Below, in pieces: positions 36,675-45,362 of a stretch of 64,000 nucleotides of DNA; the first letter of the stretch is position 1; each line of letters starts with the position of its first letter. A program made the position numbers and the translations under genes. Source of the stretch: Spirosoma sp. KCTC 42546 (lineage in GTDB: Bacteria > Bacteroidota > Bacteroidia > Cytophagales > Spirosomataceae). The notes beneath the pieces were generated by a model. The model was given only the letters and a program-made list of their open reading frames with translations. It did no database searches and had not been told where the DNA came from. Where the stretch lies: positions 3,948,501-4,012,500 of the forward strand of contig NZ_CP041360.1 of the NCBI RefSeq assembly GCF_006965485.1, written 5' to 3'.

Positions 36675-36873
36675 GCGAGCCAATTGATTACGACCAGTGA
36701 TTTGCTGGCTTATACAAAAGTACAGTTTCGGGATAAATACCGTTTCTGGCATGTCGTTTATCTATCCTGTTGTACCGGTCGTCAAACTAATTTCCCGCCG
36801 ATCGGTCAAGTCACTACATTCAGGGTGCAGGGTCCAGACGATCCGGAGCGGACACTACCCAACTATAGTTTCG

Positions 36874-39045
36874 ATGGAAAACAGGAAACGAACACCCTCC
36901 CGCAGGGATTTTATTCGGTCGGCTGGCTTGTCTGGTCTAGCTTTAACAATTGGGGTTACGGTCCCCGTTTTCGGTGCTGAGTCCATAGCGATTGTGACCA
37001 TACCAACGGCTGCTCCCGACGGTATCGAACTGGTTTCCTGGATCTCGATCAGTCAGGCTGGGCGGGTAACCATCATGAATCATCGCTCCGAGATGGGGCA
37101 GGGGACCTTCCAGGCAATTCCACAGCTAATTGCCGAAGAGCTGGAGGTAAGCCTGGATCAGGTAACGATCCAGTTTGCGCCCGCCAATCCGAAAAAGTAC
37201 GGACCTCAGCCACAGGAAGGGAGTTTCTCGATTCGGGGATGGTACAAACAGTTGTTACAGATCGGTGCGTCTGCCCGTGAGATGCTCATTGAGGCTGCCG
37301 CGAACCAATGGACTGTTCCTGCGTCGGAATGCTACGCCGAAAAGGGACAGGTAATTCATCGCCCAACCAACAAGAAACTCGGTTATGGAGCCCTGGTCGA
37401 GGACGCATCCAAATTAACTCCCCCACAGAACGTTCCCTTAAAAAGCCGGAGCGCGTATACCCTTATCGGAAAATCAGTACCCCGGCAGGATATTCCTCTA
37501 AAAGTCAATGGCCGTGCTCAATTTGGACTTGATAAGAAACTACCGGGTATGCTGTATGCCGTGGTAGAACGCAATCCCCGCTTCCGGGGAAAAGTTAAGC
37601 GAATTGACGATAGCGCAACGAAGGCAGTACCCGGAGTGAAGCGGGTTCTTACCGTTCAACGGGCTGTTTTCTCGAGTTTATTTGAAGGCGTTGCGGTTGT
37701 AGCGGATACACTCTGGGCGGCCATGAAGGGACGCAAGCTGTTGAAGATCGAGTGGGACGATACGGGGTTTGATCACCTGGATAGCGAACAGTTAGTTGCC
37801 CAGATGCGGGACGACCTTAAAAAGCCAGCGCCCGCTGCGAAATTCGAAAACGCCTTTCAACAGGCTGCCACTAAACTGGAGGCCGTTTATGAAACACCCT
37901 ACCAATCGCATAGCGCGATGGAGCCCCTCAATTGTACGGCGCATGTCCAGGAAAACAGAATTGAGATCTGGGGACCCATCCAGGAAGCGAACTGGATTCA
38001 GGCGGATTTAAGTGCGCGAATGGGCGTTCCTATTGAGCATGTGTCCGTCAATATGACCTTTCTCGGTGGCGGGTTCGGACGCAAAGCGTTTACCGATTAC
38101 CCCCACGAAGCAGCCCTGATCTCCAAAGCCATGAAAGCCCCCGTTCAGGTGGTCTGGACCCGGGAGGATGACATGAGCCAGGGTCCCTTTCGGCCCGGTG
38201 CTCTGTATGCCTGCAAAGGAGGGCTTTCCAGGGATGGCAACATCCTGGCTTTTCAAGCGATAACCGCCGGGCAGTGGATCGGGCAGGAGTGGAGTACGAA
38301 ACCCAATTCAGCTCCTGAACCAATGACCGATAATACGGGCACGATGGAAGGTATGCTAACTCCCTACTTTACGTCTATTCCTCACTACAGCCTGGGCGGT
38401 GTGGGTACCCGGTCGCCCATTCCCGTGATGTGGTGGCGTTCGGTATCTGCATCCACGAGTGGCTTTGCCTGCGAAAGCTTTATCGATGAACTGGCCCATG
38501 CGGCCGGAAAAGACCCCCTGGACTTCCGGCGAGCTCACCTTCAGGATACTCGCTATGAGGCATTTATTAATCAACTTGAGCACGTTAGCGGCTGGAAATC
38601 AAGGCGTAAGCAGGCCGGTTGGGGCGTTGCCATAACGGAATGTTTTGGCAGTATCTGCGGTCATGTCGTAACGGTATCGCGTAAATTGGATGGGCATGTA
38701 ACGATCGATAACGTGATTGCCCTGATGGATTGCGGCTGGTACGTAAACCCGGATAGTATTCGTGCGCAGGTGGAGGGAAGTATCCTGATGGGCCTGGGTG
38801 CTGCCAGTAAACACGCCACTACCTTTACAGACGGGAAAGCCGTGGAGCAAAACTTCAATACCTATACCATGCCCCGCATCGCCGATAGCCCCCGCATCGA
38901 GGTGCATATCATGGAAAACGATGAAAAAGCCGGGGGCGTAGGCGAACCCGGTTTGCCGCCCTTCGCGCCCGCGTTGTGCAATGCAATTTTTGACCTGACC
39001 GGGAAGCGTATCCGTACCTTGCCGTTTAAGTTAGAGGACGTGTAG
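36874..39045 (+). CDS. Molybdopterin-dependent oxidoreductase large subunit (isoquinoline 1-oxidoreductase beta-like)
   Basis: 723 residues from ATG at 36874, with a Tat signal (RRDFIRSAGLSGLALTIG). It has the aldehyde-oxidase/xanthine-dehydrogenase large-subunit fold of the IorB type: AINQAGRVTIMNHRSEMGQG-like cofactor region near residues 50-75, the cofactor loop LGGGFGRKAFTDYPHEA, and the C-terminal GVGEPGLPPFAPALCNAIF with the catalytic Glu. It probably hydroxylates an aromatic or aldehyde substrate in the periplasm. The expected 2Fe-2S small subunit and electron acceptor are not adjacent. The frame extends to 36697, but the Tat start is preferred. Confidence 0.88.
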   Translation: MENRKRTPSRRDFIRSAGLSGLALTIGVTVPVFGAESIAIVTIPTAAPDGIELVSWISISQAGRVTIMNHRSEMGQGTFQAIPQLIAEELEVSLDQVTIQFAPANPKKYGPQPQEGSFSIRGWYKQLLQIGASAREMLIEAAANQWTVPASECYAEKGQVIHRPTNKKLGYGALVEDASKLTPPQNVPLKSRSAYTLIGKSVPRQDIPLKVNGRAQFGLDKKLPGMLYAVVERNPRFRGKVKRIDDSATKAVPGVKRVLTVQRAVFSSLFEGVAVVADTLWAAMKGRKLLKIEWDDTGFDHLDSEQLVAQMRDDLKKPAPAAKFENAFQQAATKLEAVYETPYQSHSAMEPLNCTAHVQENRIEIWGPIQEANWIQADLSARMGVPIEHVSVNMTFLGGGFGRKAFTDYPHEAALISKAMKAPVQVVWTREDDMSQGPFRPGALYACKGGLSRDGNILAFQAITAGQWIGQEWSTKPNSAPEPMTDNTGTMEGMLTPYFTSIPHYSLGGVGTRSPIPVMWWRSVSASTSGFACESFIDELAHAAGKDPLDFRRAHLQDTRYEAFINQLEHVSGWKSRRKQAGWGVAITECFGSICGHVVTVSRKLDGHVTIDNVIALMDCGWYVNPDSIRAQVEGSILMGLGAASKHATTFTDGKAVEQNFNTYTMPRIADSPRIEVHIMENDEKAGGVGEPGLPPFAPALCNAIFDLTGKRIRTLPFKLEDV

Positions 39046-39057
39046 GATTTTTAATTA

Positions 39058-39122
39058 AACACAGAGGCACAGATAACACAGAGAATAAATTAAAAACTCA
39101 ATGTTATCTGTGCCGCTATGTT
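39058..39122. repeat. Hairpin of CACAGAGR words
   Basis: Left arm 39058-39078 (AACACAGAGGCACAGATAAC...) pairs with right arm 39102-39122 with two mismatches. The text matches 9341-9374 and 49596-49676. It lies between two convergent genes. Confidence 0.75.
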
Positions 39123-39128
39123 CATTTC

Positions 39129-40736
39129 CTAGTTGGCAGCCGGTACCCGTTTTAGATCCAGGTCCTGAAAATCGAAACTAAAATCGGTGAGGGGCGAAAT
39201 GGGTTTCATTTTGATGGAGGCAGGTTTCTGATTCTCGTCATACTGGAATGTCAGGTAAGCATCGGCATCGAAACTACGGTTGGTCCACTTGACAATGAAG
39301 GTATTATTCTTGTAGAAGAACAGCTCTCCCGTGAGTTTGGGGGAGCGCAGCGACTGGAACCACCATCGCCCCGGCGACCCGGTTCCAGTCTTCTGGCTAA
39401 TGACCACATCTCCGAACCAGGTATCGTGATAGGTTCCGGCGTACGCAGCAAAATCAACTGGCGTCGTAGTGTTTTTCTGTTCCCGGGCTATAGACTCCCA
39501 GATTCCCTTTGTGATCTTATCCGCTTCTTCCTGCCCCTTTTTAACCCGGTCGTTGTAAACCTGTATCCAGTCGGTGGGAGGGAGGCCCAGGTAACTGTCT
39601 TTGATGGTGTTGGTAATGGCGCTGAACGCTGCACCGGACTGCTGATTGGTGAAGACGATAATACCCAACTGGAGCTCGGGGAGTAAGGTTACCTGCGTAA
39701 CCATACCGGCGAGTCCACCCGTGTGCGTTACCTGTTTATAGCCTTTCACATCGCTCAGGCCCCAGCCCAGTCCATAGGCAGCAAAATGGGTATTATAGGG
39801 GGGCGTCGGTGTTGGACTTACCGGAAGAATAGTTTGGGCACCCCACATATCAGCCTGTCGTTTTTCGCTGAATAACTGCTTGCTCCCATTTTCACCATAT
39901 TTCCCTTTACTCAACTGGCAGATCACCCATTTACTCATATCCGCTACGCTGGAGTTGATCCCACCGGCCGAATACCCAAACCGGAACATATCCCGGCTAA
40001 TGACCTGTACTTTCCCGTCCACAGGCGCATGGGCATCAATCACATTGACTTTATCGGCCAGGCGGCTGTAGCTGCCCGCGCTGCGGTTCATGCCTAATGG
40101 ATTCATGATCCGTTCTTCCACAAATGCTTCCCAGCTTTTCCCACTCACCCGTTCTACTACTTCACCGGCTACCATATACAGCAGGTTGTCATAATCGTAC
40201 TTAGTCCGAAAACCCGAAACCGGTTTCAGGTAACGGAGATTATGAATGATGTCTTTCATGGTAAAGTTGCTGGAATCAGGCCAGAACATCAGATCCCCCG
40301 CTCCCAGGCCCAGTCCACTCCGGTGGGTCAGCAAATCCCGGATGGTAAAGGCCTCCGTCACATAGGGATCATACATCCGAAACTCGGGGATATAGTCGAT
40401 CACTTTATCATCCCAGGCTAGTTTTCCTTCATCCATCAGTATACCCAGGGCGGCAGCGGTAAAGGCTTTGCTGTTAGAGGCTATCCCAAACAGCGTGTTT
40501 TCGTCTACCTTTTGGTTCGTTTTCAACGAGCGAACCCCATAGCCTTTGCTGTGAATGACCTTGCCATCCTTGATAACGGCTACGGCAATCCCCGGCACAT
40601 CGAACGTGGTAAGGGTGCGCTGCACCAGAGCGTCGATCTGAGACGAGGGGATACCCTGAGCCGATGCAGACTGAAAGGGGATGAAGCCATTAAAGAGTAT
40701 AATGGCAGTAGCGAACAGGAGAACATGTGTTTTCAT
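39129..40736 (-). CDS. Exported serine hydrolase of the class C beta-lactamase fold
   Basis: 535 residues from ATG at 40736, signal peptide VLLFATAIILFNGFIPFQSA. Active-site motifs: SNSK (SxxK, in FGIASNSKAFTAAALG), YDN in the YxN position (RTKYDYDNLLYMVAGE) and HTGG in the KTG position. A C-terminal beta-rich domain (about 430-535) resembles DUF3471. Such proteins are usually peptidases or esterases and not resistance enzymes. The frame extends to 41030 without supporting features. It is convergent with the Mo enzyme gene. Confidence 0.88.
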   Translation of the reverse strand: MKTHVLLFATAIILFNGFIPFQSASAQGIPSSQIDALVQRTLTTFDVPGIAVAVIKDGKVIHSKGYGVRSLKTNQKVDENTLFGIASNSKAFTAAALGILMDEGKLAWDDKVIDYIPEFRMYDPYVTEAFTIRDLLTHRSGLGLGAGDLMFWPDSSNFTMKDIIHNLRYLKPVSGFRTKYDYDNLLYMVAGEVVERVSGKSWEAFVEERIMNPLGMNRSAGSYSRLADKVNVIDAHAPVDGKVQVISRDMFRFGYSAGGINSSVADMSKWVICQLSKGKYGENGSKQLFSEKRQADMWGAQTILPVSPTPTPPYNTHFAAYGLGWGLSDVKGYKQVTHTGGLAGMVTQVTLLPELQLGIIVFTNQQSGAAFSAITNTIKDSYLGLPPTDWIQVYNDRVKKGQEEADKITKGIWESIAREQKNTTTPVDFAAYAGTYHDTWFGDVVISQKTGTGSPGRWWFQSLRSPKLTGELFFYKNNTFIVKWTNRSFDADAYLTFQYDENQKPASIKMKPISPLTDFSFDFQDLDLKRVPAAN

Positions 40737-40947
40737 AGATGATGGCCGAATGGTCCCGAAAGAACGCGAATTTAAGGCTACAGGAAAAGCTAATGAACAC
40801 GAGGTAACCAAAAGAAGTACGTCTGTGCGATTAAGATTGGAACTGGTCCAGTGTGGATTGATACCCGTATCTTTAAAAACCGCCCGGAATCCAACCTTAT
40901 TGGCTTTATTGGGGTCGTATTGTACGCGTGACCAAACCCGTTGAAGG

Positions 40948-41385
40948 ATGAAAAATAGTATATTGAGCTTGTTGCTACTAGTGGCTTTGGGAATCATAAG
41001 TTGTAAAAAAACAGCCGAGGTTGATCCCACAGCCTATCCCTTAAAAGAATACACGCTGGATTTGAACCAAGCCAAGGCGTGGTTACCTGGTAAGTGGAAG
41101 TTGATAAAGGTATCAGCCCAGATTCTTAACCCTACTATACCGAATGTAGAACTGGTGATCGATGAGAACCAGATCAATCTTATACAGGACGGTATTCAGA
41201 CCGACAAGGTTGATTATACGACAGTTAAGACAGATTATGGTCTGCTGATCAAAACCAATGCCCAACCCAGAGGAGACAACTGGTATATCCGTGATCCCAG
41301 CTTATATATCAATAAGGATCGAATGTATTTAGATTTGGGTAGGGCTCAGGACTTGCCTGCTTATGAATTCAGCAAAGTGAATTAG
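40948..41385 (+). CDS. Small lipoprotein of unknown function
   Basis: 145 residues. A lipoprotein signal with lipobox IISC (SLLLLVALGIISCKKTAEVD). The mature part reads like a lipocalin-type beta barrel (WLPGKWKLIKVSAQI, QINLIQDGIQTDKVDYT), a style common in Bacteroidetes lipoproteins. No partner is evident. It is divergent from the beta-lactamase-like gene across 211 bp in which I see no clear promoter. Confidence 0.75.
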   Translation: MKNSILSLLLLVALGIISCKKTAEVDPTAYPLKEYTLDLNQAKAWLPGKWKLIKVSAQILNPTIPNVELVIDENQINLIQDGIQTDKVDYTTVKTDYGLLIKTNAQPRGDNWYIRDPSLYINKDRMYLDLGRAQDLPAYEFSKVN

Positions 41386-41452
41386 CTCCGCTCGATTGAT
41401 GATACTTAAGAGTACTCCAGTGTATAGGCTTATGTAAACTTATTTCTCAGCC

Positions 41453-41722
41453 ATGAAAACAATTCATTTTTCCATCGACCTACGGTCTTTCTTTCTGGGC
41501 GCACTTACCGTCACGGGCATCCTGCTACTCACAAATTTTACGCCTTCGGGACAACCCGAACCCGGCTTTATTGAAAACCGCCGGTTTCAGGCGGTTTCCG
41601 GCGAGCGGGAAACCATTATTCTGGACACCAAAACGGGGCAATTTGTAGTTATGCCGAGTTACATTGGCCAGCCCCGTAGACTTAAGTATGATTTTAATGA
41701 AATTGAGCCTAAAAGCAACTAG
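41453..41722 (+). CDS. Small single-pass membrane or exported protein, unknown
   Basis: 89 residues with one N-terminal hydrophobic segment (SFFLGALTVTGILLLTNF) and a polar tail containing RETIILDTKTGQFVVMPSYI. The tail looks like a short beta domain. No known family is recognised. A strong terminator follows 24 bp after the stop, which supports it as a real transcription unit. Confidence 0.65.
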   Translation: MKTIHFSIDLRSFFLGALTVTGILLLTNFTPSGQPEPGFIENRRFQAVSGERETIILDTKTGQFVVMPSYIGQPRRLKYDFNEIEPKSN

Positions 41723-42089
41723 TTGATTGAGCCTTAACGAGTTTATAAGCCCTGGCCATCCGGGGCTTTTTTAGTAGCCTGTTCCAGGCGGCAGGGCATC
41801 CTTCCAGCCCGAATGGACTGGTTGTTTTCCAGTCAGTGCTATATCGTTTTCAAAAGCCAGACTGCAAACGGGAAAAACGGCGATTAATGTGTTTGAGGGC
41901 TTTCCGGGCTTTCTAAGGGGCATTTTTACCAATAAAGCCCTCAAGTTTTGCCGGTTAATAAATTGACATGAACGGTTATTAATTTTTTGATTTTGAGTCA
42001 ATATCTTAAGCGCTAACAACCTGAAGTTGCGGTGACTAGATTGGGCATTACGGCTAGTAGTGCCCTACTCATCGCATTTCTAAACCCAT
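41723..42089. other. Intergenic region without recognised gene
   Basis: Apart from the terminator at 41747-41773 and a weak palindrome GGGCATTAC...GTAGTGCCC near 42044, I see nothing. An 82-codon frame on the minus strand (41771-42019) runs from the terminator and shows no family features. Confidence 0.5.
41747..41773 (+). terminator. Rho-independent terminator
   Basis: AAGCCC, a nine-base loop, GGGGCTT and a T-run (CTTTTTTAG). Confidence 0.85.
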
Positions 42090-42467
42090 ATGAAAACGGA
42101 AAACGTAGTACGGATAGGCCAGTTAGCCGAAACACTTAAAACCCTGGGTGACACCCAGAGAGCAAAAACACACCAGCCAGATCAGGAAAACAACCAGTTC
42201 CTGCCTGATCTGGTGACGGAACTACGGGCCATTTTTGTAGCTGAAACGGGCGAAAACCCCTGGGCCAAACCCATTGAAGATATCTCGGAGCAGCATCTGC
42301 ATCAGTTGAGCGATACCTATATCGGCGAAGAGGAATACTTTATTGAATTCAACACCTTTTGGCTTGCGTTTCTTATGACTAAACCCGAGCCTGATCAGAT
42401 GGTTAAGCTGCTGAAGCAATTGAAAGACTGGGGGTACGTGCTCGACGATGAGTCCGGATTAGGTTGA
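42090..42467 (+). CDS. Hypothetical acidic protein (125 aa)
   Basis: A soluble, acidic protein rich in Glu, Gln and Leu, without signal peptide (MKTENVVRIGQLAETLKTLG; FNTFWLAFLMTKPEPDQMVK). Mainly helical in appearance. No family recognised. It opens a group of small plus-strand genes (42090-43339) that look like accessory or phage-type cargo. Confidence 0.6.
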   Translation: MKTENVVRIGQLAETLKTLGDTQRAKTHQPDQENNQFLPDLVTELRAIFVAETGENPWAKPIEDISEQHLHQLSDTYIGEEEYFIEFNTFWLAFLMTKPEPDQMVKLLKQLKDWGYVLDDESGLG

Positions 42468-42667
42468 TTCGTCCGGTTACGATTCTACACTCCGCCTTCA
42501 CGCCACCAAAGCCACAAAAGTTGCCAATAGAGTAGGCAGATTAATTTGGGGCGGGGCCGTTTCCTTACAACCCGTCTCCAGTTGCTTTCAATACCAGTCG
42601 ACAATCAGTTTTTTTTGCTGGAAATGCATACATACAGGGTATGTCCAGCCACAAGTAAGATCACACA

Positions 42668-42919
42668 GTGGACCCAGAACAGTACGATCCGGAACTAGAT
42701 TCAAATGGGGAGTTACCCGTCAGACCCAAAGTAACACTATACGCCCTTCTGGTGGTGGTTTTCCTGTTTCTGTTGCTATTGAAACGAGCTAAAGTACTCG
42801 CCTGGTCCTGGTGGTGGATCAGCCTGCCGCTCTGGATCTTACCCACGGGGTATGGTCTGAGAAGTATCATTACCTGGGTTAGCAAATTCGTACCCCAAAA
42901 TCGTATTCGGAAACGGTAA
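42668..42919 (+). CDS. Small membrane protein with WSWWWISLPLWI motif (copy 1)
   Basis: 83 residues: an acidic N-terminus, then two membrane segments (LYALLVVVFLFLLLL and WSWWWISLPLWILPTGYGL) and a basic tail. The SWWW..PLW core resembles small phage and prophage membrane proteins sometimes annotated as transmembrane Fragile-X-F family. The gene at 43058 is a clear paralog. Function unknown. Confidence 0.65.
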   Translation: MDPEQYDPELDSNGELPVRPKVTLYALLVVVFLFLLLLKRAKVLAWSWWWISLPLWILPTGYGLRSIITWVSKFVPQNRIRKR

Positions 42920-43057
42920 TCTTTATTGTGCGAAAACAAATGCCTGGTTACTGTGTACCACCGATCCAGCTCGTGTTCGACCGTTTATGCAGCTTTTCAA
43001 TCCTGATGGAGTACTTTTTAGTAGCTTGACACCCATAAACAAAACCCATATATACCT

Positions 43058-43339
43058 ATGCACACGTATCAACTTGACGGGAACGACCAGCTTTACGAGC
43101 TGGACTATCCAAGTCCCAGGGAGCAACAGACCCAATCAAATGTGGCCTTCCTATCCATTCTGGCTGTCATCTTTTTTTGTCTAACACTTTTAAAACAGTC
43201 GCAGGCAATTGATTGGTCCTGGTGGTGGATCAGCCTGCCACTGTGGATCATACCGGCCGGGGCGCTGCTACTGGTCATAGTTACCCTGGTGGTGACCCTC
43301 TGGCATGAGGCTGTGTATGCCATCCGCTTTAAGCTATAA
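43058..43339 (+). CDS. Small membrane protein with WSWWWISLPLWI motif (copy 2)
   Basis: 93 residues, with the same plan as the gene at 42668: acidic N-terminus, FLSILAVIFFCLTLL, the identical motif WSWWWISLPLWI followed by IPAG, and one more hydrophobic stretch (LLLVIVTLVVTLW). The two genes are a diverged tandem duplication. A very strong terminator follows at once. Function unknown. Confidence 0.68.
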   Translation: MHTYQLDGNDQLYELDYPSPREQQTQSNVAFLSILAVIFFCLTLLKQSQAIDWSWWWISLPLWIIPAGALLLVIVTLVVTLWHEAVYAIRFKL

Positions 43340-43385
43340 AAACAAGACAAGCGGCCCGGAGTTTTCCGGGCCGCTTGTCTTGTTT
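43340..43385. terminator. Strong bidirectional hairpin terminator
   Basis: 21-bp perfect arms (43340-43360 and 43365-43385) with a GC-rich centre GCGGCCCGGA / TCCGGGCCGC and a 4-base loop, overlapping the stop of the 43058 gene. Confidence 0.85.
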
Positions 43386-43514
43386 ACTAATGACGAAATT
43401 ATAGGCGATTGGTCACCTAACTTGTAGTAAATTTTTATCAGAATAGGCAAAGTTGTAGTAATTGATTACCCTTAAAGGGTTCATGTTAACGTGATGCAGC
43501 ACATGCTTTTTAGA

Positions 43515-43916
43515 TTAAGCAACCCGCACGTGCGCGGGCACCAGGGTGTTCCACTCCGGGTTGAGCAGGTGCGTACTTTGGTAGGATTTATTCGGTAAGT
43601 CAATCCCTAACTGCTCAATAACATCGACAATACGCCTTCGACCGATGGTTAATCGAGCCCCGTTTCGCATAATCAGATGGGCATCCGTAGAGGAGCTCAG
43701 GACACAGCTATAAATATGGTCGGGATTCACCAGGTGGGCTTTATGAATCCGGACAAAGTTGGGCCAGCGTTCAAAATACCATTTTAGGGTCCGGCTGGAC
43801 AGAATTGCCTTGCCATCAAGCAGGTAAAGCGTGCAATAATTAATGTCCCCTGTTAAATAAAGTACCTTCTGCGGGGCAAACTTATGCTGTAGCTGGGCAG
43901 CGTTTACATTTTTCAT
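43515..43916 (-). CDS. Stand-alone LytTR-type DNA-binding protein
   Basis: 133 residues from ATG at 43916. Residues about 15-100 match LytTR: VLYLTGDINYCTLYLLDGKA, RTLKWYFERWPNFVRIHKAH and NPDHIYSC, then the strand pattern up to GARLTIGRRRIVDVIEQL. There is no receiver domain, so phosphorylation control as in full LytR regulators is not expected. Target genes are unknown; the Kazal lipoprotein and small membrane genes flank it. Confidence 0.85.
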   Translation of the reverse strand: MKNVNAAQLQHKFAPQKVLYLTGDINYCTLYLLDGKAILSSRTLKWYFERWPNFVRIHKAHLVNPDHIYSCVLSSSTDAHLIMRNGARLTIGRRRIVDVIEQLGIDLPNKSYQSTHLLNPEWNTLVPAHVRVA

Positions 43917-44410
43917 ACTCAGGATGGTTAATGGAGGGATAGTCAAAACTATCGCATAAAACCCTGAATTACAAGCGGTAAACGTCAATATTTATTACTT
44001 TCTCCTTTTGGTAACAAAAGAACTTGCATTATTCCTATAGCCTGTTCAGGTTATTTTGGCTGGTAGTGACCCAAAACACCCGCAACATTAACTCACCTTT
44101 AAAGCATCGAGGCTTAAAGGCCAAAGCCCGGAGGCAATTTTGTTAATTGTAATGCTCGTTAAGTTGGACAAAGTAACGGTCGTACAGATTGACAAAAAAG
44201 CTACGACTTAGGAACCGTAGCTTTTTTGTTATTCGGTTCTTCTTCACTGGCTTTTAGACAATTAACCTACAAGGATCGGTAATCTACATACCTATCTAAT
44301 GCGCTCACCTACTTTGTCGCCTGGGATCGAACGCCCCCCATTACCTTTATTGCAAGCTGGCCAGCCCTACCCAATATAAGCCACGTTCAACCAATAAACA
44401 CCTATCAATC
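43917..44410. other. Intergenic region with structured segment and orphan terminator
   Basis: No convincing ORF. It contains a stem CCTTTAAAGC / GCTTAAAGG near 44097-44121 and the terminator at 44192-44229, which no annotated gene needs. A weak promoter-like pair is TTG near 44032 and TTATTTTG near 44050. A small RNA of about 170 nt is possible; evidence is only structural. Confidence 0.35.
44192..44229. terminator. Orphan rho-independent terminator
   Basis: ACAAAAAAGCTACG pairs perfectly with CGTAGCTTTTTTGT across a 10-base loop. Confidence 0.85.
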
Positions 44411-45007
44411 ATGAAATTACATTACACCCTTTCCTGGCCTAAATTAGTGCGCCTGGTCTTCGTTCTGCTTCTGCTGACGGGCTGCAACCCGGCTTCTGAT
44501 AATGTCAGCCCAGACTCCAGTCTAGATCAGGCCCGTCTTCGTACACGGTCCCCCTCAAATTGCGTCGCACTCCAGCTCCCGCTCACTCTTCAAACTAGTT
44601 GCGGCAATATAAACGCCCCCGTGTGCGGCTGCAATAAGGTAACCTACCAGAATGCCTGTTTAGCTCAGGCTGCTGGCATTAGAGTAGAGTACTCAGGGAA
44701 TTGCAAAGAGGACTGCGTTGAAAAGCCGCTCCCTATTATAACGAATTGTCCCTACAATTTCGCCCCCGTGTGCGGCTGCAATAAGGTAACCTACCGGAAT
44801 TCCTGTTTAGCTCAGGCTGCTGGCATTAAAGTAGAGTACTCGGGAAATTGCAAAGAGGACTGCGTCGAAAATCCGCTTCTTCCTCTAACGAATTGCTCCT
44901 TTAATAGCGCCCCCGTGTGCGGCTGCAATAATGTAACCTACCTGAATGCCTGCTTTGCTCAGGCGGTAGGTATTAGAGTGGTCTATTCTGGGAGTTGTAG
45001 ACAGTAG
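44411..45007 (+). CDS. Lipoprotein with three Kazal-type inhibitor domains
   Basis: 198 residues. Lipobox LTGC after a hydrophobic signal (LVFVLLLLTGCNPASDN). Three tandem modules of 49 residues follow, each with the Kazal core APVCGCNxVTYxNxCxAQAxGIxVxYSGxC. The spacing is exactly 147 bp (equivalent points at 44614, 44761 and 44908). Modules 1 and 2 are almost identical in DNA, so the duplication is recent. Kazal domains inhibit serine proteases, so this may protect the cell surface against extracellular proteases; that is an inference. It ends at a perfect terminator. Confidence 0.9.
   Translation: MKLHYTLSWPKLVRLVFVLLLLTGCNPASDNVSPDSSLDQARLRTRSPSNCVALQLPLTLQTSCGNINAPVCGCNKVTYQNACLAQAAGIRVEYSGNCKEDCVEKPLPIITNCPYNFAPVCGCNKVTYRNSCLAQAAGIKVEYSGNCKEDCVENPLLPLTNCSFNSAPVCGCNNVTYLNACFAQAVGIRVVYSGSCRQ
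44614..45000 (+). repeat. Three tandem 147-bp Kazal-coding units
   Basis: Each unit begins near CGCCCCCGTGTGCGGCTGCA. The first two differ at only a few bases over about 100 bp; the third is more diverged. Confidence 0.9.
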
Positions 45008-45021
45008 AAATAGTTGTACCA

Positions 45022-45060
45022 CCTAAAACGCCCGGTCATTAGTTGACCGGGCGTTTTAGG
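45022..45060. terminator. Perfect bidirectional terminator
   Basis: 17-bp perfect arms (CCTAAAACGCCCGGTCA and its complement). It serves the Kazal gene and the minus-strand relic at 45061. Confidence 0.9.
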
Positions 45061-45229
45061 TTAAATCATCGTCTTTTTGCCGCTTTTTTTTCATCTCCTC
45101 ACTCTTCTGGAGTTCCCCGGCTACCCGGTGCTCGTCCGGACGGCCATAGACCTCCAGTCCTTTATCGAACTTTCTGTCTGGCACCACTTTGACCGAGTCG
45201 GTACTTAGCAAGAAGGTATTGAAACACAG
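45061..45229 (-). pseudogene. 3' relic of a mobile-element gene
   Basis: The minus strand reads LCFNTFLLSTDSVKVVPDRK, FDKGLEVYGRPDEHRVAGEL and QKSEEMKKKRQKDDDLT with a stop at 45061-45063. A stop lies directly upstream (TAA before CTG at 45229), so only the C-terminal 56 codons remain. The charged tail and the neighbouring primase relic suggest a gene from an integrative or mobilisable element, but I cannot name the family. Confidence 0.45.
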
Positions 45230-45362
45230 TTAGTAAAGGTTTTTCGACCAGCCTTCGAACGTAAATTCTCTAGAAGGTTCAGCTCTGTTGCCATCAGCTT
45301 TAACCAATAATTGAATTTAGCCAGGGAGAGAACTAATAATTTCTCCCAACCATCGTATTTAG

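Noticed and set aside
41771..42019. 82-codon minus-strand frame in the gap after 41722
   Set aside because: It begins in an AT-rich spacer and ends in a terminator stem, with no family features and no promoter.
44614..45000. Regular spacing suggestive of a CRISPR-like or noncoding repeat
   Set aside because: The 147-bp units are in-frame Kazal domains. No CRISPR array exists in the window.
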